Source: Capsicum annuum
Lineage: Eukaryota; Streptophyta; Magnoliopsida; Solanales; Solanaceae
Direction of reading: 5' to 3'
Length of the DNA: 64,000 bases
Assembly: GCF_002878395.1 (NCBI RefSeq)
Contig: NC_061120.1
Coordinates: 115,809,293-115,873,292, forward strand
Shown: piece by piece, positions 55,766-64,000 of the stretch
Layout: each line of letters starts with the position of its first letter
Numbering within the stretch: the stretch's first letter is position 1
Notes under the pieces: generated by a model
What the model was told of the DNA's origin: nothing
The model's input: the letters and a program-made list of their open reading frames with translations, nothing else
Database searches by the model: none
Position numbers and translations under genes: made by a program

Positions 55766-58700
55766 TATATATATGTGTGTGTGAGAGTGTGTGATTTTCC
55801 TTTACGTTTAAATTATTTTTTTCTTTAAGTAGAGAAAAGTTTATTTAATTCATAATATTTTAACAATGTAAAAATAAGGGTAACAATAACATAATAAAGA
55901 AGAAAGAAAGAAAAATGAATAAAGGTAATTGATCCATATGATCTAAATTTAAGGGATCAATAGGAAACTCTTATCTAATTTTTTTACTATAACTTTTTTT
56001 TAATCGAAATAATTTTTTTGTTATAACATTTCTTTTTTTTTTTTTGGGCACATTTTAACCTTCATCCGTCCATTTCTTTTAAGCTTTCATATTTCACATT
56101 CCACGGCCAAGTGTTAAATATGTCTTTTTTTTCTTCTCTAACTTACAAATTACAAAGGTTAAAAATCATAGAAACTTCACTCAAAGCATAATGTATGTAA
56201 TAAATATGTTCAATGTACAGTCTGTTAATGTTTTGAAATAATATAAAATGAAACGAAGGGGAGAATGACAAAATTGAGAAAAAACAAAAATAAAATAAAA
56301 TAAGCGATCAATATATTCAACGAAAAATCAGACAAAATATTTTCTTGAATAATAATTCAAATATCAATAATTTAGTATCTAATATGTCAATTTGAAATTA
56401 TTAGCCGATTAACATAGTTTAAGATCGAAATTTGTTATTAGTGGTCGTTGTAATAATATGTCAAGACGAGAAAAAAATAATGAAGGAAAATTTAAATGAC
56501 GTTTTTGAACTAATAATCACGTGTAAGCTTTGTCCCATAATTATTTCTTCGTCCTTTTAGTTACATGTATGAAATGAGAATTTTTCTTATAGGTATGAAA
56601 TGAGAATTTCGACAACTTAATTTCAGGATGAAGTTTGAGGCTTAAAATAAGATTAAAAAAAATTTCCTTTCCCCATTAGATATCCCTATAAAATGAAAGG
56701 GACAATCTTCACTAAAAAAAAAAGAAAGGGATGATCTTCCCAAGATATTTAGAAAAACAGAACTTTAAGTCTTAAGATATAATAAATTAAGTGATTCACT
56801 ATACGATTTAGGTAAAACAATGTAACGAAGATAAGTATGCTATGCTAAAAAATACTAAATATATATATATATATATATATATTGAATTCCTTGAACATCA
56901 TCTACGGCCAAATTAGCTTCACCAACAATGCTTATGCTTATTGAAATACACCACATGCATCATATAATAATGGAGGAAAATAGCAAAAGACAAGAGTACT
57001 AATAACATCGACTTTTAAGCTTTCCACCATATAAAAAAATAAGAATGATGGGTGTAATTTAAGTTGGAACTTTTCTTCTTGTAGTTAATCAAAAGTTCTC
57101 ATTTTAATGGTTATAAGGAAAGAGTAAAGGTGTATTAAAAAGAATTAGAGTGATTTTTGTGTTTTTTAACTTATTTTTTAATTTTAAAAATAAGAAAAAG
57201 GCCAAAAATTGAAAAAAAACCAATATGCTTTCAGGCTTTAGAGAGTACCATGTTGCCAAGCACGCGCAACCTCTCCTCTTTTCCCCCCACACACATAAAT
57301 TTACCAATAATAACATTAGTAATTATAGTAATCAATATTTATACAAATGTATGATACTGAAGAAAATTAAAATACTTATCCATATGCACGTGTCTTAATA
57401 TAGAGTTGGCTCTTAGAAGCTAAGATTAAGCATTTTCATGGGTTAAGATTGGGCATCTTAATGAATCTATTTTGACTGTTGATTTAAGATGAGCCTATTT
57501 GGGCTTGTCAAAATCAACTCATCATCAAAATTACTTTAGCATCAAACTTATTAAAACATGAGTGGATTGGTGCAGTAATACGTAATCGCGCTAATTTAGC
57601 TACTCCTAATTAGATGACTAAACAAGTTGAATAGTTATTTTGGTTAAAGTTTAAGTTTTGTGCATAGGATATAAGATTTTCTACATTATAAGATAATATT
57701 AAAGATAAGCCTGATAACTTTATGAAATAACTTGTCAATTTATCTGCGCTCTGCGCGATTATGAAAATAACAAAAGTTGAAAAAATTAAAGAAGACAATA
57801 ACTTTGATTTCCTGTCATTTTATGTATTTCTATAGACAAACATGAACAAATATAATTCAGTATCAATAAACTAATATCATGATTAAAATTATGTTAATTA
57901 AAAAAAAGAAAGCAAATAAATAATAAAATATAAGTGCCAAATAAAATTGTCGTAACGTGTCACATTGTGAGTTTCACTGAGATTCTTAACTTCTACACAC
58001 CAACTTACATCTTTTCCTATTTAAAAACAAAAAAATAACAATAGTAAGAAGACCAAAGATAAAAATAAGGAATACTTTGCACATAAAAGTTAGAATACTA
58101 CACTCTACATGAAAGCGATTAGATATTTAGAAATCTAGGTTTAACAAAGAATTTAATAATTATTTTAATATTACATATTCGATTTGGCCTGTGGACTTTC
58201 ATGTTTATTTGAATAATAATAGTAAAATTATTTGATGGAAGAGTTATGTCACGCCTTTTTTTGATCAATATTTTGACATTTGAAAATCATAATATAGAAT
58301 TAACTTTAGACACATACAAATAGCTTTAGTTTTGTTTAGCTACGTGTTAAATATAGTCAATTTAATAACTCTTTTTTCTCATATTTGTCAAAATTTTTAA
58401 AGAAAATTAATAAAATAACCGCAGATTCAATTTATACATATGTTAGAAGAAAAGAACATCATTCAAATTACCATCACATTAAAAACACACCCAAAAAGAT
58501 TAATATCTTCTATTCAAATATCTATCCCCGAGGAAAACATGGATACTATTAAAGGATTATTACTCAAAACTCATCATAACAAAGATAAAAAATTACTCAA
58601 AGATATACCCAAACTCAAAATTCATTATAATTATCATACATCTTACTCAACATTTCAACTATTTTATGCTTGTCTATATATGTAAATTAATATTCACAAT

Positions 58701-58899
58701 ATGTCAGAAGAAAAATATATCACATAAATATCAATCAAGTTTTTTATAGTCGCAAAAACACTATCCTCTTACCAAAAAATAAATAAATTAAAAGACGACA
58801 AAAGAATAATCTGTATGAATCCACGTCTCAATCTGCATTGCTCTTTTTTCTCTTTCTAAAGGAAAAGCATATATATATATATATAATTAAATAATTGAT
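55766..58899. other. AT-rich noncoding region
   Basis: No gene recognised. (AT)n at about 56860-56882. An 81-codon open frame at 58440-58685 is Lys/Ile/His-rich with no recognisable motif and is probably a chance frame. Confidence 0.45.
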
Positions 58900-58913
58900 A
58901 GATCATTGCTTTA

Positions 58914-59092
58914 GTGCAACGGATGGGTTTGCTCCACCCTTAACCAGAAGTCGAGGGTTTGACTCTGGACATGGAGAAAACTCTGTTGGAAGCGCTACCC
59001 CCCGAATGGGACCTATCCGGCGCGAATCCGAATTATTCGGGCTCCAATGTGGCTACTGGACATCAAATAGGAAACAAAAAAAAAAAAAAGAC
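58914..59092 (+). mobile_element. tRNA-derived SINE with 14 bp target duplication
   Basis: The body opens GTGCAACGGATGGGTTTGCT, has an internal promoter B-box-like GAGGGTTTGACTC, a tRNA-unrelated part (GGGACCTATCCGGCGCGAAT) and a short poly(A) tail. It is flanked by identical AGATCATTGCTTTA (58900-58913 and 59093-59106). Its GC content stands out from the surroundings. It resembles the Solanaceae SINE type in its 3' part by recollection. Confidence 0.85.
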
Positions 59093-59525
59093 AGATCATT
59101 GCTTTAAAATTTAATGCAAAAGTAATTATCTTTTAATAATACATAAACTCTTACTACATGGGGGATATAGGGAGGGAAAAGATGAAGAAAACTAAACATT
59201 CAATATACACTTATATCCTGTTTAATTGGGCAATTAAAACTTAACATTAAGAGCATGATAAGTTATTATTACGTGGGCTATTTATACATATAAAAAATAT
59301 TATAAAGTAATTTACTAGTGTTGGCATTGAAATTTTAATGTAAAATTGAATCATTTGGAGTTATGAATATAAAAGGACTAGAAGTTATGAATATTATTAA
59401 TACTAATTAAGAGTATAATTTATGAGGATAAAGAAGTGTGATTTATGAAAATAATTTTTAAAAATAAAATATTTGAAATTTAAAAAAAAAAAAGAGAGAA
59501 AATAAAAATAAAAATGAAGACCATT

Positions 59526-59714
59526 GAGAGATATCACATCATTAGCCCCAATGTTTTCGTTAGTATATATAAATTAATTGAGAGATATCACATCATTAGC
59601 CCCAATGTTTTCATTAGTATATATAAATTAATTATATAGCTTTATAAATATGATTTGCCCCAATGTTTTCATTAGTATATATAAATTAATTATATAGCTT
59701 TATAAATATGATTT
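59526..59714. repeat. Overlapping tandem duplications (54 bp and 58 bp)
   Basis: GAGAGATATCACATCATTAG begins units at 59526 and 59580 (period 54). GCCCCAATGTTTTCATTAGT begins units at 59599 and 59657 (period 58). Two successive duplications share the segment GCCCCAATGTTTTC…ATTAATT. Confidence 0.85.
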
Positions 59715-59939
59715 GTTATGATATATATGAATTATAGTGAATGTCTATCAATATCTATGAAGATCTATTTGATGTCTATCAGGATTTGATATATTTATCT
59801 TTTAGTGTGAAACTAGGGCAAATTCCCCCTATAAATAGAAGTGCTTCCTTCATTGTAAATCATCCCTCAAGAGAAGAAATAAAAATTACTCTCTCTATTC
59901 TCTCTACTCTTCTTCTTTATTTTTTCTTATTTTATAACA
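59714..59939 (+). mobile_element. Copia element E, 5' LTR
   Basis: 226 bp from TGTTATGATATATATG to TTTTATAACA. Matches 61688-61895 (GATCTATTTGATGTCTATC, CCCCCTATAAATAGAAG, CTCAAGAGAAGAAATAAAAA). It contains a TATAAATAG TATA box. It is followed by CGTTATTAG, a primer-region start seen in short-LTR copia elements. Confidence 0.8.
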
Positions 59940-59966
59940 CGTTATTAGTTTCATTATCCATGAGAG

Positions 59967-60935
59967 ACTTGAAATGCATTTGATGGATTTGGTAACAACC
60001 TATCTATATGGATCACTTGATAGTGAGATATACATGAAAATTCCCGAAGGATTTATAATGCCGAAAACATATAGTTCAAAGCCTCGGGAAATTATTCCAT
60101 TAGATTGCAAAGATCATTGTATGGTTTAAAGCAATCTGGACGCATGTGGTATAACCGTCTTAGTGAATATTTATCTAATGAAGGTTATACGAATGATGAA
60201 AGTTGCCTATGTGTTTTCATAAAGAAAACAACGTCGGAGTTTGTCATACTTGCTGTCTATGTCGATGACATAAACCTTATTGGAACTCTAATAGAGCTTT
60301 AAAAGGCAATTGATTACCTAAAGAAAGAGTTTGAGATGAAAGATCTCGAAAAGACAAAGTTATGCCTTGGTTTGCAAATTGAACATTTGACAAACGGTAT
60401 CTTTGTCCACAATCTGCCTACACAGAAAAGGAGTTGAAACGATTCTATATGGATGTAGCACATCCATTAAGTACTCCGATGGTTGTTCGATCACTTGATG
60501 TGAATAAGGATCCATTTCGACCTCAAGAAAAGAATGAGGAACTCCTTGGTCCTGAAATACTATATCTTAGTGCAATTGGTATACTAATGTATCTTGCAAA
60601 TACTACAAGGTCTGATATTGCCTTTTCAGTAAATTTGCTAGTAAGGTATAGTTATGCTCCTACTAGGAGACATTAGAATGGGATCAAACACATATTACGG
60701 TATCTAAAGGGGACTACCGATATGGGCTTATTTTATTCTAAAGATTGTAATTCCGATCTTGTTGGTTATGCTAATGCTGGATGCTTATTCGACCCGCATA
60801 AAGCTCGGTCTCAAACAGGCTATGTATTCATATGTGGGGGTACTGCCATATCTTGGAGATCAACAAAGTAGTCTATCGTAGCCACTTCATCAAACCATGC
60901 TGAAATTATAGCTATTCATAAAGCAAGCTGAGAGT
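59967..60935 (+). pseudogene. Copia E reverse transcriptase and RNase H, part before the gap
   Basis: RVT_2 text with stops: MDLVTTYLYGSLDSEIYMKI PEGF, then SLYGLKQSGRMWYNRLSEYL, a YVDDINLIGT active site (60258-60290), KEFEMKDLEKTKLCLGLQIE and LYLSAIGILMYLANTTRSDI. RNase H begins ILRYLKGTTDMGLFYSKDCN and reaches SWRSTK, stop, SIVATSSNHAEIIAIHKAS. Everything upstream of RT (gag, protease, integrase) is absent between LTR and RT, so the element is internally deleted. Confidence 0.85.
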
Positions 60936-61035
60936 NNNNNNNNNNNNNNNNNNNNNNNNNNNNNNNNNNNNNNNNNNNNNNNNNNNNNNNNNNNNNNNNN
61001 NNNNNNNNNNNNNNNNNNNNNNNNNNNNNNNNNNN
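60936..61035. other. Assembly gap (100 N)
   Basis: Exactly 100 N, the conventional length for a gap of unknown size. The sequence on each side is a copy of the same 233 bp of copia E. Confidence 0.99.
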
Positions 61036-61600
61036 TCTAAAGGGGACTACCGATATGGGCTTATTTTATTCTAAAGATTGTAATTCCGATCTTGTTGGTT
61101 ATGCTAATGCTGGATGCTTATTCGACCCGCATAAAGCTCGGTCTCAAACAGGCTATGTATTCATATGTGGGGGTACTGCCATATCTTGGAGATCAACAAA
61201 GTAGTCTATCGTAGCCACTTCATCGAATCACGCTGAGATTATAGCTATTCATGAAGCAAGCTAAGAGTGTGTGTGGTTGAGGTCCATAATACATCTCATT
61301 CAAGAAAAATGTGGCTTGAAATGTGACAAAGTACCCACAATTTTATATGAAGATAATGCAGTATGCATAGCACAACTGAAAGGTGGATTCATAAAAGGAG
61401 ATAGAACGAAGTACATTTTGCCAAAGCTATTCTATACGCATGAGCTCCAAAAGAATGGTGATATTAATGTACAACATATTTGTTCAAGTGAAAATATGGC
61501 TGATTTATTCTCCAAGTCTCTTTCAACTGCAACTTTCAAGAAGATGGTGTACAAGATCGGAATGCAAAGGTTCAAGGTTGTTATTATTAGGGGGAGCTAA
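61036..61600 (+). pseudogene. Copia E RNase H, part after the gap
   Basis: Restarts at the LKGTTDMGLFYSKD block already present before the gap, then runs on through the RNase H C-terminal part: CGLKCDKVPTILYEDNAVCI AQ, FIKGDRTKYILPKLFYTHEL and NMADLFSKSLSTATFKKMVY. A TAG within WRSTK*SIVATS and TAA after HEAS are present. The polypurine tract AGGGGGAG follows at 61590-61597. Confidence 0.85.
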
Positions 61601-61687
61601 TACGCACTGTACTCTTTTTCCTTTATGAGGTTTTGTCCCACTGGGTTTTCCTTGTAAGATTTTTAATGAGATAGCCTATATGTGTAT

Positions 61688-61895
61688 TGTTAGACATTAT
61701 AGTAAATGTCGATCAAGATCTATCAAGATCTATTTGATGTCTATCGGGATTTGATGTATTTATCTTTTAGTGTGAAACTATGGCAAATTCCCCCTATAAA
61801 TAGAAGGACTTCCTTCATTGTAAATCATTCCTCAAGAGAAGAAATAAAAATTACTCTCTCTATTCTCTCTACTCTTCTTCTTTATTCTTTCTTAT
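61688..61895 (+). mobile_element. Copia E, 3' LTR (last bases missing)
   Basis: Begins TGTTAGACATTATAG, and parallels the 5' LTR to TTTCTTAT. The expected final TTTATAACA is replaced by GGCAAAATA, so the right end is truncated or rearranged and the target duplication cannot be read. Confidence 0.75.
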
Positions 61896-62174
61896 GGCAA
61901 AATATAATCAAGAAAAATTGAGTTCTTTAGTGCCACAAATAATTTCTAAATTTTCGTTGCTTTTTCTTTTAAAATTTTGGCAAGAAAATTGATAACAATA
62001 TAATCACTAATATAAATTTAATGTAATTAAAAATCCTGAAAAAATTAACAAACAACTTTAAAATATGATTTAATTGAAAATGATTGAAGAATCAATACAA
62101 CAGAAGAACATACAAAAACTAAAAATATGGAATAAGTAGTATTGATATACATGACATTGAGCTAATTTTTTTTA
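61896..62174. other. AT-rich spacer
   Basis: No gene recognised. It ends with a T8 run (62167-62174) that could be the poly(A) tail of the minus-strand LINE fragment that follows. Confidence 0.4.
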
Positions 62175-63130
62175 ACAACCAACATACTATTTATATTAAT
62201 TCATAGTAAGTTTTAGAGTGTTAAAAGATGCTATTACATCTTTTATAATCCAACTCGGATAATTAGCAAACCAAACAAAATTTTGTAACAATGAAATAGA
62301 GAAATTTGCTAAACTATGTGCTATTTTGTTCCAAGATCTAGGGATATGCACTACGTCTACAGTTTCAAAGAAATCCATCAACTTTCAAATATCCTCGCAG
62401 GTTGTTTCTATCTCCCAAGATGCAACACTTCTTTTTTGTATCATATCCACCATGTTCTTTGCATCCGATAATACTTGAACTCTCGTCCATCCATTTTTCA
62501 TAGCTTTTCCCAACGCTTCATGAATCGCCAACGCTTCAGCAGTGATGAACTTCCCAACAAATTGAATTGGGGCACCAAAGGCTTGAAATAGCTTACCGCA
62601 GCTATCCATCACTGCCACTCCAATGCTTGCCATTTTTATTTCCTTATGTAAGCTAGCATCTGCAAATATAATAACACCATCTTGTACAATAGTAATATTC
62701 TTATCATTAGGATATTCAGTTATCCATGGAGTAGAAAGATTAGTAAGAAAGTTATCTTTATATTCATGGTAGTCAAAAAGTGTTTTGTTTACTATTTCAT
62801 TAGGATCATAGTTTTCTCCATTGAATACTAAGGCATTTCTAGCTTTCCAGATTTGCCACATAATGGAGACACTTAACTTAGTTAGCTTAATAGAGTCAGG
62901 AGATCGATTAGCATTATGAACCTTATCGTTCCACCAGCTAGCAAAATTCATAGTTTTTTCTACGTCAGGCCAATTTATCAGACATATTTTCCAAACTAGT
63001 TGGGCTTAATGATATCTAAACAACATATGCTCAACTGTTTCACTTTCCAAACCACATCTTTTACTGACATCACAATTATGTTTTAACCTTTTTGAAACAA
63101 TATGGTTCACAGGAAGCACATTTATAATGC
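62175..63130 (-). pseudogene. L1-type LINE fragment: zf-RVT and RNase H domain
   Basis: Minus strand. It begins with zf-RVT-like text (VNHIVSKRLKHNCDVSKRCG, LESETVEHMLFRYH, then TAA). It continues in the same frame AQLVWKICLINWPDVEKTMN into a 188-codon open frame (62951-62385) ending in an RNase H-like (RVT_3) domain: FADASLHKEIKMASIGVAV (first Asp), ITAEALAIHEAL (Glu) and QVLSDAKNMVDMI (second Asp). A TGA at 62385-62387 interrupts the frame; it goes on in the same frame as DFFETVDVVHIPRSWNKIAH SLANF, where the usual final ADxLA is AHSLA. It could be the 3' end of a plant L1 element or a LINE-derived RNase H-like gene; the stops favour a dead fragment. Confidence 0.8.
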
Positions 63131-63657
63131 ATTTTCGAATAAAATATTTATATTTATTTTTAATATTCATAGACCATAGAAAAAGCTAATTGACTTTAAC
63201 TTTATTGATAAATTAAATCATCATTTGACTATTCACTATTTAAGTTTTTTAGAGATTCATTAACAGCGATAATGAAATAGTGATTGAATTATGAGATAAG
63301 TAATTAAGATACTGAGGAAGATGAAAATTTTTGAAGAGGGAAGGAAGAGGAGTAGAAAAAGAAATATAACTTATGCAATATAAAATTAATTAAAATTATT
63401 CGATAACCTGCTATAGCGGATTAAGATGACCTGATAGTGTAAAAAAATAATACACTGATTGTGTATAAAACTTAAATTCTTTCAATTATAGTATCTGAGC
63501 GTGCAAGAAGAGAGTTTCATATGAATGAACATGAGTTAATTTCTATACATTACTAGTGTAAAAAAATGATGACATTATGTCATTTAAAAGATAACTTCAC
63601 ACAATAACATAATTTAGAACCTATAAAATAAAAGCAAGTAATCTTTCTACATTCAAT
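63131..63657. other. AT-rich spacer
   Basis: No gene or terminal repeat recognised. Confidence 0.4.
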
Positions 63658-64000
63658 TATTTATTGAGCCTGGTGTGTCATTCTTGGTATGGCTGCTGGT
63701 CTAGCAAGCCTTCATAGCCACCTAGAGTGCAGCCTGCCTGCTGAAGACCGTAACGTAAGTAACTCAGTGCTTCATACGGGTGAAATGATGACCTTCTTTT
63801 GTAGATAGAATCTTCAATGAGTGGAAAGAAGCAACCTTACTAAGAAAGGTGCTTGTTGAGTAAGACTGGATTTCGATCCCAAGCCCCTTGTATAGGTTGG
63901 GCTCTTGAGCGCATCTTTCTCATATCGATCAAGGCTCTCTTTGAGTTTGAAATAAGGGGCAAGAAGCAAGGGCGTATCAGCTACGCGAAAGCCGTTGCAC
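63658..64000. other. Probable mitochondrial DNA insert (NUMT), reaching the window edge
   Basis: Composition changes sharply to higher GC. Phrases such as GGTCTAGCAAGCCTTCATAG, AAGAAGCAAGGGCGTATCAG and CTACGCGAAAGCCGTTGCAC look like plant mitochondrial intergenic DNA to me. No gene is encoded in the visible part. The assignment rests on recollection of sequence style. Confidence 0.45.

Noticed and set aside
58440..58685. 81-codon open frame starting MLEEKNIIQITITLKTHPKR
   Set aside because: Composition follows the AT-rich background, with no motif or neighbouring gene context.

Overview
The window is plant nuclear DNA, AT-rich and almost wholly made of transposable elements around one decayed host gene. 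The element mix (Ty1/copia and Ty3/gypsy polyproteins, an RTE-type LINE, an L1-type zf-RVT/RNase H fragment, a tRNA-derived SINE, Stowaway and hAT-like MITEs, Helitron-like 3' ends) and the flavour of the retroelement proteins suggest a Solanaceae genome (Solanum/Capsicum/Nicotiana group). That assignment is inference. No intact host gene, tRNA or rRNA gene was found. A 100-N assembly gap lies at 60936-61035.

Left part (1-18.4 kb): a tower of nested LTR elements. The outermost layer is a minus-strand copia element, with LTRs at 2570-2884 and 18062-18396, RT/RNase H debris beside the first and gag beside the second. Inside it lies a plus-strand Ty3/gypsy element (5' LTR 3891-5653, decayed gag-pol 5860-9176 and 11705-11743, 3' LTR 11873-13100). 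That gypsy is itself split by a 2.5 kb solo LTR (9177-11699) and cut at its 3' LTR by another gypsy LTR (13101 to about 17095), which in turn holds a solo LTR (14252-15758, target duplication ATGTT).

18.4-31.4 kb: AT-rich DNA with Helitron-like ends, a MULE-type MITE (20749-21043) and a duplicated microsatellite block near 23.1-23.9 kb. A complete but internally deleted minus-strand copia insertion follows (24781-30000, target duplication GTTTG), sitting inside an older DNA element.

31.4-50.5 kb: a hAT-like element (31423-35131) carrying a 2.8 kb non-autonomous LTR retrotransposon ends 278 bp upstream of a phospholipase D delta-type pseudogene (35409-50538, plus strand). Nine exons are recognisable. 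The reading frame carries one nonsense codon and five probable small indels, and the last exon (C-terminus) is not found. Intron 6 has grown to 9 kb by insertion of a 3.6 kb hAT-like element, a G-tract-rich MITE, a Stowaway-like element and an RTE LINE. Intron 8 holds another hAT-like element with a nested Stowaway and a second copy of the G-rich MITE family.

50.5-64 kb: more AT-rich DNA with a 300 bp tandem duplication, a Stowaway, Helitron ends, a SINE with a 14 bp target duplication, a short-LTR copia element broken by the assembly gap, an L1-like RNase H fragment and, at the right edge, a compositionally different block that resembles plant mitochondrial DNA.

The genes do not form a pathway. 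The biological content is the insertion history and the decay of the PLD locus. I found no convincing new biological system.
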